Source: DATKZH01 sp964475955 (GTDB taxonomy: Bacteria > Planctomycetota > Planctomycetia > Pirellulales > Thermoguttaceae). From it: a DNA stretch of 64,000 bases. Shown here one piece after another: positions 27,382-35,832 of the stretch. The number at the start of each line of letters is the position of its first letter. The first letter of the stretch is position 1. Made by a program: the position numbers and the translations under genes. The stretch covers positions 17,028 through 81,027 of the forward strand of contig CAYYZY010000008.1 of assembly GCA_964475955.1 (NCBI GenBank). The letters run 5' to 3'. Below the pieces are notes generated by a model. It did not search any database. It worked only from the letters and a program-made list of their open reading frames with translations, and had not been told where the DNA came from.

Positions 27382-28812
27382 GTGAACGACGTCTTCATCA
27401 CCGACGATTTCCTGCTCCAAAACGACACCGCGGTCAGGCTCTACCACGAGTTCGCCCGCGACATGCCGATCATCGACTATCACTGCCACCTGCCGTCCCA
27501 CCAGATCCGCGAGGATCACTGCTTCGCCAACCTCACCCAGATTTGGCTCTACGGCGATCATTACAAGTGGCGTGCGATGCGGGCCGGCGGGGTGGCCGAG
27601 CGTTTCTGTACGGGCGACGCCTCCGACTGGGAGAAGTTCGAGAAGTGGGCGGAAACCGTCCCCAAAGCGCTCCGCAATCCCCTCTATCACTGGACCCACC
27701 TGGAATTGAAGCGCCCGTTCCGGATCAGCGACCGGCTGCTCTCGCCCCAGACGGCGCGCGGCATCTGGGACGAGTGCAACGCCAAGCTCGCTCAGGACGC
27801 CTTCTCCGCGCGGGGCATCATGCGGCAGATGAACGTGGTGCTCGTGTGTACCACCGATGACCCCGTCGACTCGCTCGAACACCACGCGGCGCTTCGTGCC
27901 GACCACTCGTTCCCCGTTCAGGTGTTCCCCTGCTTCCGGCCCGACAAGGCCATGGCCCTGGCCTCGCCCGAAGCGTTCAACGACTGGGTCCACCGGCTCG
28001 AGGAGGCGGCCGATCTCGACATCAAAGACTTCCAAACCTTCCTCGAAGCCCTCCGCAAGCGGCACGACTACTTCCACGAGATGGGCTGCCGGCTCTCCGA
28101 CCACGGGTTGGACACCTTCTACGCCGAAGACTACACCGACGTGGAGATCACCGGCGCGTTCCGGAGGATCCGCCGCGGGAACCACCTGCGCGATGAGGAG
28201 GCGCTCAAGCTCAAATCGTGCCTGCTCTACGAGTTCGCGCTTTTGGACCACGAGAGAGGCTGGACCCAGCAGTTCCACGTCGGCGCCCAGCGAAACAACA
28301 ACACGCGGTTGTTCGAGGCGCTCGGTCCCGATACGGGCTTCGATTCCATGGGCGACCGCCCGCTCGCCCAGCCGCTCGCCCGGTTCCTCGACCGGCTCGA
28401 CCGCGACGACCGCCTGGCCAAGACGATCCTCTACAACCTCAACCCGGTCCACAACGACGTGGTCGCCACCATGCTCGGCAACTTCCAGGACGGAAGCATG
28501 CCCGGCAAAATGCAGTTCGGCAGCGGCTGGTGGTTCCTCGATCAGAAGGACGGCATGGAGCGCCAGTTGGAGACCCTCTCCAACCAGGGCCTGCTGAGCC
28601 AGTTCGTCGGCATGCTCACCGACAGCCGCTCGTTTCTCTCCTACACCCGGCACGAATACTTCCGGCGCATCCTCTGCAACCTGCTGGGCACCGAGATCGA
28701 ACGGGGCCTCCTGCCGAACGACGTCGAGATGATCGGGCGCCTGGTTCAGGACGTCTCCTACCACAACGCCGCCCGATACTTCGGATTCGATCTGGGGTCG
28801 CCCGCATCGTAA
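27382..28812 (+). CDS. uxaC: Glucuronate isomerase (uronate isomerase)
   Basis: 476 residues, the usual UxaC length. It interconverts D-glucuronate with D-fructuronate and D-galacturonate with D-tagaturonate in the cytoplasm, the entry step of the Ashwell pathway. Nearly every UxaC landmark is present: DDFLLQNDTAVRLYHEFA, the metal-binding IIDYHCHL (H34, H36), LWLYGDHYKWRAMR-like segment, CTGDASDWEKFEKWA, NPLYHWTHLELKRPF, and STDDP-like CTTDDPVDSLEHH. The start is GTG at 27382 with AGGGGG just upstream; the frame is open further upstream but that part is not UxaC-like. The reductase for the next step is probably the SDR at 51275-52084. Confidence 0.95.
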   Translation: MNDVFITDDFLLQNDTAVRLYHEFARDMPIIDYHCHLPSHQIREDHCFANLTQIWLYGDHYKWRAMRAGGVAERFCTGDASDWEKFEKWAETVPKALRNPLYHWTHLELKRPFRISDRLLSPQTARGIWDECNAKLAQDAFSARGIMRQMNVVLVCTTDDPVDSLEHHAALRADHSFPVQVFPCFRPDKAMALASPEAFNDWVHRLEEAADLDIKDFQTFLEALRKRHDYFHEMGCRLSDHGLDTFYAEDYTDVEITGAFRRIRRGNHLRDEEALKLKSCLLYEFALLDHERGWTQQFHVGAQRNNNTRLFEALGPDTGFDSMGDRPLAQPLARFLDRLDRDDRLAKTILYNLNPVHNDVVATMLGNFQDGSMPGKMQFGSGWWFLDQKDGMERQLETLSNQGLLSQFVGMLTDSRSFLSYTRHEYFRRILCNLLGTEIERGLLPNDVEMIGRLVQDVSYHNAARYFGFDLGSPAS

Positions 28813-28870
28813 AGCCGGGCGCCGTGTCGCCGTTTCCTTTCGGTAACCGGTAGGGTTCAGGACCGCCGTC

Positions 28871-30367
28871 ATGCAGGTCGTGCTGGAAGTCGTCGAAGGC
28901 CCCCACAGCGGGCAGAGCTTTCGCTTCGCCGAACACGACAACTTCATCGTCGGCCGCGCCCGGTGCGCCCACTTCCGGTTGCCCAAGAAGGACCCCTACT
29001 TCTCGCGCGTCCACTTCATGATCGAAGTCAACCCGCCGTACTGCTACCTGATGGACATGGGAAGCACCAACGGCACGCGGGTCAACGGGGAACGAACCCA
29101 GGCGGCGTACCTGGGCGACGGCGACCTGATTCAGGGCGGCGACACCGTGCTCCGCGTGTCGCTGGTCGGAAAGCCGGGCGAGACGGCCGACGCCTCGTCG
29201 CGTCGTCCGCCGCCGCTGCCCGACGAGCCCAAAACGCCGCTCGGAGCCGGGCCGCGCCCCGTCGCCCCGTCCGCCCCACCGCCCGAGATGCCCGTCCCGG
29301 CCCCGCCGTCCCCCCCGGCAGCCGAGCCGCGGCCGGCCGTTCCGCCGAATGCTGCGTCGCCGCCCAACTCCGCGCCACCCTCCCACCCCCCGGCAGCCGA
29401 GCCCCCCGCGGCACGCGGGCGACCGGCGCCGGAGGACCCGAGGCTTCAGAGCACGGGCTCTTTCCACGGCGCCCCGCCCGAGGTCCCCATCAGGCCACCC
29501 GAGGCCGCCCCCGTGCCTGCGGAGGAGCGGTCGGCGATTCCCGGCTACGAGATCGAAGGGATGCTTGGCTCCGGCGGGATGGGCGTGGTCTACCTGGGGC
29601 GGCGCACCTCGGACCGCATGCAGGTGGCCATCAAGACGATCGCGCTGGCCACCTCCGCCCCGCGCCGCGAGACCCAGCGGTTCCTGCGCGAGGCGAACAT
29701 CCTCCGCCAGCTCCGCCACCCGAACATCGTCGCCTTCCACCAGATGGACCGCGCCGCCGACGTGCTCTACTTCGTCATGGATTACGTGCCGGGCATCGAC
29801 GCCGCCACGCTCCAACGGTGCGAAGCGCCCCTGGCCATCGGCCGGGCCGTGCGCCTCATCTGCCAGGCGTTGGAGGGCCTCCACTACGCACACCTCCAGG
29901 GGTTCGTCCACCGCGACGTCAAGCCGGCCAACCTGCTCGTCAGCCAGTCGCAGGGGCGCGACGTGTGCCAGGTGGCCGATTTCGGGCTCGCCCGGGCGTA
30001 CCAGGCCTCGGCCATGAGCGGGATCACGATCCTCGGGGAGACCGGCGGCACGGTCCCCTACATGCCTCCGGAGCAGATCACCCACTATCGCGACGCCAGC
30101 CCCGCTTCCGACCAGTACTCGGCCGCGGCGAGCCTTTACCGGCTTCTGACCGGCCAGCACCTGTTCGACTTCGGCAAGCTGCCGCCGCACGAGCGTCTGA
30201 AGAAGGTCCTCTTCGACGATCCGGCCCCCATCCGCCGCCACCGCCGCGACGTGCCCGAGCCCCTCGCCCAAACCATCCACCGGGCACTGCTCAAAGAGCC
30301 CACCGCCCGCTTCCCCAACGCCGCGGCGTTTCGCGACGCGCTGGTGAGTTTCGCCGGCGACGCGTAA
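28871..30367 (+). CDS. FHA-domain serine/threonine protein kinase
   Basis: 498 residues. An N-terminal FHA domain (about 1-100: FIVGRARCAHFRL, SRVHFMIE, DMGSTNGTRVNG) binds phosphothreonine peptides. A long proline/alanine-rich linker (about 105-215) follows, then a complete Hanks-type kinase: glycine loop GSGGMGVVYLG near 233, VAIKTI lysine, catalytic HRDVKPANLL, DFGLA, and YMPPEQ. No transmembrane helix is visible, so it is cytoplasmic, unlike PknB-type receptors. FHA plus kinase in one chain suggests autophosphorylation-dependent self-recruitment or scaffolding (inference). ATG at 28871 directly begins the FHA strand. It follows uxaC by 58 bases and precedes the FGE-sialidase gene by 32 bases, so the three may be cotranscribed. 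Confidence 0.92.
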   Translation: MQVVLEVVEGPHSGQSFRFAEHDNFIVGRARCAHFRLPKKDPYFSRVHFMIEVNPPYCYLMDMGSTNGTRVNGERTQAAYLGDGDLIQGGDTVLRVSLVGKPGETADASSRRPPPLPDEPKTPLGAGPRPVAPSAPPPEMPVPAPPSPPAAEPRPAVPPNAASPPNSAPPSHPPAAEPPAARGRPAPEDPRLQSTGSFHGAPPEVPIRPPEAAPVPAEERSAIPGYEIEGMLGSGGMGVVYLGRRTSDRMQVAIKTIALATSAPRRETQRFLREANILRQLRHPNIVAFHQMDRAADVLYFVMDYVPGIDAATLQRCEAPLAIGRAVRLICQALEGLHYAHLQGFVHRDVKPANLLVSQSQGRDVCQVADFGLARAYQASAMSGITILGETGGTVPYMPPEQITHYRDASPASDQYSAAASLYRLLTGQHLFDFGKLPPHERLKKVLFDDPAPIRRHRRDVPEPLAQTIHRALLKEPTARFPNAAAFRDALVSFAGDA

Positions 30368-30399
30368 TTGGCCGCCGACCTTCCATTGGGCCGCAACCC

Positions 30400-32484
30400 A
30401 TGACTGCCACCCAACGCCTGATTGCGACCTCGGCGTTTGCCCTCGCTGCCGTGCTGGCCTTGACTCAGCCGGCCGCGCCGGCCGCGGAGGAGGAGCTGGC
30501 TCGTCGCCGGCGCTTCACAAACTCGCTCGGCATGACCATGGTCCGCATCGAGCCGGGCGCCTTTCGGATGGGTTCAACCGAGGGCGACTGGGACGAACGG
30601 CCCGTACACGAGGTCGCGATCCGCCGGCCGTTCTCCCTCGCGGCCGCGGAGGTCAGCAACGCCCAGTACGAGCAGTTCGACCCGGGGCACCGGAAATACC
30701 GGGGAATCCGCGGGGTCTCCCGCGCAGACGACGAGGCGGCCGTCTACGTGAGCTGGAACGACGCCGCGGCGTTCTGCCGGTGGCTCAGCGCGAGGGAGGA
30801 CCGGCCGTATCGGCTCCCGACCGAGGCCGAGTGGGAATACGCCTGCCGTGCCGGCACGACGACCGCGTTTTCGGCCGGCCCCAGCCTGCCCCAGCCGTAT
30901 CACCGCAACCAGCCGGTCGAAGGCGATTGGAGCAAGGTGCGGCGGCGCAAGGACGACGACCTTCGGGCGAAGAAGGGGAAGGTGCCCGTCTCGCTGGCCG
31001 TCGACGCCATGCCGCCCAACGCGTGGGGGCTCCGGGCGATGCACGGCAACGTCGAGGAGTGGGTGCTCGACTGGTACGGGCCGTACCCGGCCAAGCGGCA
31101 AGTCGACCCGGTTGGCCCGGCCCACGGGATGTTTCGCGTCTCGCGCGGCGGCAGCCACAACACCTACGTCCGCCATCTCCGCTCGGCCAATCGCCACGGC
31201 ACGGTGCCCGGCGACAAGCACTGGCTGATCGGTTTTCGCGTCGTCCAGGCCGAAATGCCCGGGACCGAGCCGCGGCCCGCCGTGCCTCGCTCCATGAACG
31301 ACCCCACGGTCGATCCGGCGCCGGCGCAGTGGGACGAGCCGGCCGAAGGGCCGTTGTTCGTCGAGCCGATTCCTTTCGTCATTCCCGATGAGGACCATCC
31401 GCACCTCGCGAAGCTCGATCACCACCACTGCCCGACGATCACCTGGTGCCCCAACGGCGACCTGCTGGCCGCGTGGTACAACACGCGCAGCGAGATCGGC
31501 CGCGAGATGGTCGTCGTCGCCAGCCGGCTGCGGCACGGCGCGGAGCGATGGGACAAGGAGCGGCTCTTCTTCGCCCCGCCCGACCGCAACACGACCGGCT
31601 CCTGCCTTCTCGGCGACGGCCGAGGCCGGCTCTACTTCTTCAACGCGATCGGCGAATCGAGCCACCATCGCGACCAGTGCATGGTGATGAGCACGAGCGA
31701 AGATTCCGGGCGCGAGTGGACCAGGCCGCGGATCGTCACTTCGCTGGATCATCGCCACAAGTTCACGCCCATGGATAGCGCGCTGGTCGACGACGACGGC
31801 ACGCTCGTGCTCGGAATGGACTACGCCCCGCTGGGCCACAAGGCGAACGAGGCCGGCTCGGGCGTGTTTCTGAGCCGCGACCGCGGCGCCACGTGGATCG
31901 ACCGCATCACGGGCAAGGCCGCGCCGAACGTGGTCGAGGGGGGAACGGACCGCCTGGCCGCCGGGTTTCACATCAACGTCGTCCGCTTGAACGACGGCCG
32001 GCTGATGGCCATGGGTCGCACCGGCGACATCAAGGGCCACGTCACCCAGAGCTGCTCCCGCGACGAAGGGCGCACCTGGACCTACCGCGAAAGCCCCTTC
32101 CCCGGAATCGGCGGCGGCCAGCGGCTCGTGTTGATGCGGCTCGCCGAGGGCCCGCTCCTGTTGGTCTCGTTCACCGACGCGCGGCGGCGCCGCGGCATGC
32201 CCTTCACCGACGCCGAGGGCCGAGCGTTCACCGGGTACGGCATGTTCGCCGCCCTCTCGTTCGACGAGGGGACCACCTGGCCCGTGCGAAAGCTGCTCGC
32301 GGCCGGCGGCCGACGGCGCGTCGTCGACGGCGGGGGCAACACGGGCCGGTTCCCCATGGACGCCACCCACGCCGCACCGGCCGGCTACCTCGCCGCCACC
32401 CAAACGCCCGACCGCGTCATCCACCTGATTTCCAGCCGTCTGCACTACCGGTTCAACCTGGCCTGGCTTCAAAGCCCCCGATGA
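30400..32484 (+). CDS. Secreted FGE-domain / sialidase-like fusion protein
   Basis: 694 residues. After a signal peptide (LALTQPAAPA) comes an FGE-sulfatase-type domain (about 35-290: NSLGMTMVRIEPGAFRMGS, AEVSNAQYEQF, YRLPTEAEWEYACRAGT, NAWGLRAMHGNVEEW, FRVSRGGSHN). A six-bladed sialidase/BNR-type domain follows (about 310-690) with Asp-box repeats SEDSGREW, SRDRGATW, SRDEGRTW and SFDEGTTW. In real formylglycine-generating enzymes the region after RGG carries catalytic cysteines. Here the HNTYVRHLRSANRHG stretch has none, so the FGE domain is probably a binding module. The protein may act on sialic-acid-like or other sugars, but sialidase activity is unproven. ATG at 30400 precedes the signal peptide. 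Confidence 0.87.
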   Translation: MTATQRLIATSAFALAAVLALTQPAAPAAEEELARRRRFTNSLGMTMVRIEPGAFRMGSTEGDWDERPVHEVAIRRPFSLAAAEVSNAQYEQFDPGHRKYRGIRGVSRADDEAAVYVSWNDAAAFCRWLSAREDRPYRLPTEAEWEYACRAGTTTAFSAGPSLPQPYHRNQPVEGDWSKVRRRKDDDLRAKKGKVPVSLAVDAMPPNAWGLRAMHGNVEEWVLDWYGPYPAKRQVDPVGPAHGMFRVSRGGSHNTYVRHLRSANRHGTVPGDKHWLIGFRVVQAEMPGTEPRPAVPRSMNDPTVDPAPAQWDEPAEGPLFVEPIPFVIPDEDHPHLAKLDHHHCPTITWCPNGDLLAAWYNTRSEIGREMVVVASRLRHGAERWDKERLFFAPPDRNTTGSCLLGDGRGRLYFFNAIGESSHHRDQCMVMSTSEDSGREWTRPRIVTSLDHRHKFTPMDSALVDDDGTLVLGMDYAPLGHKANEAGSGVFLSRDRGATWIDRITGKAAPNVVEGGTDRLAAGFHINVVRLNDGRLMAMGRTGDIKGHVTQSCSRDEGRTWTYRESPFPGIGGGQRLVLMRLAEGPLLLVSFTDARRRRGMPFTDAEGRAFTGYGMFAALSFDEGTTWPVRKLLAAGGRRRVVDGGGNTGRFPMDATHAAPAGYLAATQTPDRVIHLISSRLHYRFNLAWLQSPR

Positions 32485-32585
32485 GGGAGTCCCGCAGTTC
32501 GAAGGTGGGGGAAGGTCCGTTCATCGGCTGCTTCTTGTTTCCTCACAGTGCGCATCGACGCCGAAGCGATTGTTCCCGATGCGCT

Positions 32586-33353
32586 TCACGGCCGCTCGGG
32601 CTTGCTCAGCCGGAGCCAGATCCCCTTGCCGGCGCGCGGGTCGTCGGGACCGAGTCCTCCTTGGCCGATGACGCGGAAGTGCGGCACGCCGGCCTGTTCG
32701 GCCCAATGCCGGAACGTCGCGGGGCTGCGAAGCCGCCGGAATCGCTTGGTCGATTCGCTCTCCGGGTTGATGTGGCCGTGGCGACGGCGGCTGAACTCGC
32801 GGCGTGCCCACTCGGGATAGTGCTCTCCCCGGCCGCCCCCCAACATGGCCTCCCCGCCGGGGCGCAACACCCGATACACCTCCGCAATCCCCTTGGCTTG
32901 ATCGTTCCAGAAGAAGATCGATCCGCGGCTGACGACCAGATCGACCGACTCGCTCGCCAGCGGTAGCTCTTCGGCTCTTCCGACCACCGCAATCACGCGG
33001 TGGGCCAACCCCTTGCGTTCCGCGTTTTCGACGGCCTCCGAAAGCGCCTTGGTATCGGGATCCACCAGAACCAGGGTGCTCTCCGAGGCCGCTCGACCCT
33101 CCGCCTCGGCCAGCGCAAAACCGACGCCGCCGCTGCCCGACCCCAAATCGACCCAAACTCCCTTTTTCGGGCGGCAGTATTCGAGCACGTCGGTCGCGAT
33201 GTGCGGGTAAGGCGAAGGGAGTTGCGCAGGTCTTGGAGTGGCCTCTTTGGCACCGGGCGATTCCGAGGCCTGGCCGAACGCGACTGCCACGGCCAACAAG
33301 GAAGAGATCGCCAGCGCACCCACGCACGAAAGCACTCTGAAGTGGCGCATCAT
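32586..33353 (-). CDS. Exported class I SAM-dependent methyltransferase
   Basis: 255 residues. A signal peptide (GALAISSLLAVAVAFGQA) precedes a short linker and a Rossmann methyltransferase domain: motif I VDLGSGSGGVGFALA, acidic VDPD after beta-2, motif II VVGRAEELPLASESVDLVVSRGSIFFWND, and the VYRVLRPGGEAMLGGG segment. A C-terminal RRHGHINPESESTKRFRRL piece and a final lid helix complete it. ATG at 33353 has AAGGAG 8 bases upstream. It resembles the exported methyltransferase at 4277-4882 (shared VSRG-x-I/L-x-F) but is longer and has a full substrate lid. The related VSRGSIFFW subgroup is familiar from anaerobes, but its substrate is unknown to me. Stands alone, diverging from the thioesterase gene. 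Confidence 0.85.
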   Translation of the reverse strand: MMRHFRVLSCVGALAISSLLAVAVAFGQASESPGAKEATPRPAQLPSPYPHIATDVLEYCRPKKGVWVDLGSGSGGVGFALAEAEGRAASESTLVLVDPDTKALSEAVENAERKGLAHRVIAVVGRAEELPLASESVDLVVSRGSIFFWNDQAKGIAEVYRVLRPGGEAMLGGGRGEHYPEWARREFSRRRHGHINPESESTKRFRRLRSPATFRHWAEQAGVPHFRVIGQGGLGPDDPRAGKGIWLRLSKPERP

Positions 33354-33993
33354 GGTGTCGGCTCCTTCGTTCGTTGCGAACTCTTGGGGTAACGACGGCC
33401 TCCGCCACGACCGGCCATACGCTTGGGACGCCGCAGAAAGAACCGGCGGGACTTCGTCGGGTACCTCTCTCCAGCAGGCGCGGCGCGATGGAAGTCTTCT
33501 TCAACGATCGATTTCTCGATCATTCGTCGTGTGCATAATCTGCGCCTCATGCTGTGGCAAGGAAGGCCCTCTGTCAACTTCTCGGCCGTGCGTGAAAAGC
33601 GCAACTTGCGATTGCGCTGGCGACAGGGGCTTGCAGAATGCAATTGTCGCACGAGCGTTCCCGCTTGGGCCTCTAGCCTTAAGACGCATACTTCGGGGGG
33701 TTTACGTCGACAACCGGCCCCTCTGCCCATTGGGCACGGGGCTTGCATTACGGGGGAGGCACGACGAATTCGTCAGCCCCAAGCGAGACCGCGGCAGGAT
33801 GCCAAACTGCCGGGCGGCGCTACGCCCTTGGAAGCGCGGAGGCGGCGGTGCTCGCGCGACCGTCCCTGTCGCCAGCGGGCGCGCGCCGCGGTCTGCCGTT
33901 GGTGGCCTTTCCGATCGCCGGTTGCCCGGTCGGCCGTTTTCGGCCATCCGGTCGTCGGCCGCGGCCCGTTGAGCGCCTTGGAAGAGATTCAGG
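33354..33993. other. 640-bp gene-free region between divergent genes
   Basis: It must hold the promoters of the exported methyltransferase (leftward) and the thioesterase (rightward). The composition of 33500-33660 is lower in GC than its surroundings (for example TTTCTCGATCATTCG and GCATAATCTGCGCC), consistent with a regulatory or acquired segment. No frame here has a credible ribosome-binding site. No repeat family from elsewhere in the window is present. Confidence 0.4.
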
Positions 33994-34479
33994 ATGAAAC
34001 GCTCCCCAACGCAAGACCCTTTCCTGGCCGGCGACGCGCCCACGGACGGCTCCCGCGCCATTCCCGGCCGGGCGCATCCCAACTGCATCGTGTGCAGTCC
34101 GCACCATCAATGCGGTTTGCGCCTGGAGTTTGTCTCCTCCGACGACGGGAGCGTGCAAGCGAAGTTCGACTGCGGCCGGGCCTTCGAGGGCTATCCGGGC
34201 CTGCTTCACGGGGGGGTGATCTCCTCGTTGCTCGACGGGGCCATGACCAACTGCCTCTTCGCCCACGGACAGCAAGGGCTCACCGGCGAGCTGAAGGTCC
34301 GCTTCCGCCATCCGATCGTGACCGATCGGCCGGCCAAGGTCCGGGCGTGGATCGACCGATCGATGCCCCCCTTCCACGTACTCAAGGCCGAGCTCATCCA
34401 GGAGGAGTCGGTGAAGGCGAAGGCCACGGGCAAGTTCGTGGAGCGGCCGTATTTCGAAACCGACGGAGGGGAAGGGTGA
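33994..34479 (+). CDS. PaaI-like hotdog-fold thioesterase
   Basis: 161 residues. An N-terminal cysteine/histidine element (CIVCSPHHQCGLRLEF) leads into a hotdog domain with GYPGLLHGGVISSLLDGAMTNCLF. The HGG-x3-LLD signature provides the acyl-CoA-binding helix start and the catalytic aspartate. Strands LTGELKVRFRHPI and the closing KATGKFV complete the fold. Family members hydrolyse acyl-CoA thioesters, often phenylacetyl-type or general; substrate is not readable. The CxxC...HxxC N-terminal element recurs in a PaaI subfamily and may be structural. ATG at 33994 is the only good start. It is followed on the same strand by FmdB-like and TrmO-like genes after gaps of 235 and 31 bases. Confidence 0.85.
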   Translation: MKRSPTQDPFLAGDAPTDGSRAIPGRAHPNCIVCSPHHQCGLRLEFVSSDDGSVQAKFDCGRAFEGYPGLLHGGVISSLLDGAMTNCLFAHGQQGLTGELKVRFRHPIVTDRPAKVRAWIDRSMPPFHVLKAELIQEESVKAKATGKFVERPYFETDGGEG

Positions 34480-34714
34480 CGCATTTCGGGCCCGACAATG
34501 GCATTTGGCGTACGCCACGGCGCCCGCGGTGCCGCTTTCCAGTTTCCTGGCCGTGTGCGCCTGGGTCGTGGTCCGAGCCTACAAGTTGAATGAGATCGGC
34601 GTCTCTTTCGGCTGCCTCGATTCGCGTCGATGCGGGGGCATTGAAAGCGACGTCCTGATGCTTGGCATGCCTATTGTGCGGGCGCAGCAACTGACCTCGA
34701 GATAAGGTGCGACG

Positions 34715-34972
34715 ATGCCTACATACGAGTACGAGTGCGACGAATGCGGAGAGCGATTCGAGAAGTTCCAGTCCATGAAGGACGCCCCGCTGAAGGCCTG
34801 CCCTCAATGCGGGGGCGCCGTGCGGCGGCTGATCGGGCCCGGGGCGGCGATCATCTTCAAGGGGTCCGGATTCCACGCCACCGACTACGGACGAGGGGCT
34901 TCTCGATGCGGCCGCGACGCGCCCTGCTGCGGCCGCGATACTCCCTGTGACCGTCCCCCCTGCGACACGTAA
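34715..34972 (+). CDS. FmdB-family zinc-ribbon protein
   Basis: 85 residues. It starts with the hallmark MPTYEYECDECGERFEKFQSM, then ACPQCGG and the VRRLIGPGAAIIFKGSGFHATDYG segment typical of the FmdB/CxxC_CxxC_SSSS zinc-ribbon family. The four cysteines form one zinc site. The tail is unusually cysteine-rich (RCGRDAPCCGRDTPCDRPPCDT), unlike most family members, and could bind additional metal or iron-sulfur. The family name comes from a gene near formamidase operons; proposed regulatory roles are not established here. ATG at 34715 follows AAGGTG. It ends 31 bases before the TrmO-like gene, suggesting cotranscription. Confidence 0.87.
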   Translation: MPTYEYECDECGERFEKFQSMKDAPLKACPQCGGAVRRLIGPGAAIIFKGSGFHATDYGRGASRCGRDAPCCGRDTPCDRPPCDT

Positions 34973-35003
34973 CCGATTGGATTCATCCTTGGAGGAAAAT
35001 CGC

Positions 35004-35519
35004 ATGAACGGCATCGGTCTCGGTTTGTCGCTGATCCTCGCTCTCGGCGCCGGCGCGCCGGAAGCGAGCTCGACGCCCCAACCCGTGGAACCCGCAACCA
35101 GGCAGTTCACCATGCAGCCGATCGGCTCGATCAGGAAGGCCCGTGGCAAGACGGAAGTCGTGGTGCGCAAGCAGTACCAGGCGGGCCTGCTGGGAATCGA
35201 CGGCTTCTCGCACATCTACGTTTACTGGTGGTTCCACCGGAACGACACGCCCGAGAAACGCGCCACGCTTCAGATTCATCCCAGTCCCCCGGGCAACCTG
35301 GCGCATCCACTGACCGGCGTGTTCGCCACGCGATCGCCGATGCGGCCCAACCTGATCGGCATGACCCTGTGCAAGATCGTGTCGGTGAAGGAGAACGTGA
35401 TCGAGATCGACCGGATCGACGCCTACGACGACACGCCCGTTCTGGACATCAAACCCCACGTCCCGCGATTCGACGGCGCCCCCAACGCCATCATTCCCTG
35501 GTGGCTGAAAGGGAAATGA
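35004..35519 (+). CDS. TrmO/TsaA-family methyltransferase homologue with a signal peptide
   Basis: 171 residues. The C-terminal 125 residues are a clear TsaA/TrmO domain: QPIGSIRKARG, IDGFSHIYVYWWFHRND, the highly conserved GVFATRSPMRPNLIGMT, and DDTPVLDIKPHVPRFD. TrmO methylates the t6A37 base of tRNA using S-adenosylmethionine. Here the domain is preceded by a hydrophobic leader (MNGIGLGLSLILALGAGAPEASS) that looks like a cleavable signal peptide, which a tRNA-modifying enzyme should not have. ATG at 35004 has GGAGG at 8-9 bases, so the leader is probably translated; a longer frame from 34947 is less likely. This seems to be a relocated paralogue with an unknown non-tRNA substrate. Confidence 0.82.
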   Translation: MNGIGLGLSLILALGAGAPEASSTPQPVEPATRQFTMQPIGSIRKARGKTEVVVRKQYQAGLLGIDGFSHIYVYWWFHRNDTPEKRATLQIHPSPPGNLAHPLTGVFATRSPMRPNLIGMTLCKIVSVKENVIEIDRIDAYDDTPVLDIKPHVPRFDGAPNAIIPWWLKGK

Positions 35520-35634
35520 GCGGTCCCGCGATCCTCGCGGCAGGAGACGGCCCCACGTGCCGACGAATCGAAAAGGACCGCCTCCCACGATACACCACCC
35601 GAAAGAGCACAAACCACGATGGCGGCCAGGTGGG

Positions 35635-35778
35635 ATGATGAGGCTGCTTGTTGCGTCCCTTATTGTCTTTCTGATCGCCGTACCCAGCACGATGGCGGGG
35701 TGCGGCGGCGGCAATTTCTATGTCCCGGCGCTCGGCGTCGCGGGCCTGATGGTGGTCAATGCCGGTTCGTCGGGATAG
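35635..35778 (+). CDS. Small exported protein (47 aa)
   Basis: 47 residues: MMRLLVASLIVFLIAVPS is a signal peptide, followed by TMAGCGGGNFYVPALGVAG. The cysteine after A-G could be a lipobox cysteine (weak, since the -3 residue is Met). The mature peptide is only about 25 residues and glycine-rich. The ATG codons at 35635 and 35638 have a nearby AGGTGG that is rather close. Position between the TrmO-like and Thi4 genes on the same strand suggests part of the same transcript. Function unknown; existence is plausible rather than certain. Confidence 0.5.
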   Translation: MMRLLVASLIVFLIAVPSTMAGCGGGNFYVPALGVAGLMVVNAGSSG

Positions 35779-35832
35779 GATGACGTTGGTCAGTAGATAT
35801 CGCCGAGCGACCTTTCCCGGAGCAACCACGAA

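Noticed and set aside
26770..28986. 738-codon minus-strand frame across uxaC
   Set aside because: uxaC is unmistakable on the plus strand; the antisense frame is only a GC shadow.
28963..30399. Extension of the FGE-sialidase frame back through the kinase gene
   Set aside because: The kinase and FHA domains occupy another frame; the signal peptide at 30400 marks the real start.
30400..31300. Active formylglycine-generating enzyme
   Set aside because: The cysteine positions of the active site are absent from the RGG region.
30574..32472. 632-codon minus-strand frame over the FGE-sialidase gene
   Set aside because: No ribosome-binding site or motifs; plus strand has FGE and Asp-box motifs.
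34505..34705. 66-codon frame between thioesterase and FmdB-like genes
   Set aside because: No ribosome-binding site, no motif and an unremarkable composition.
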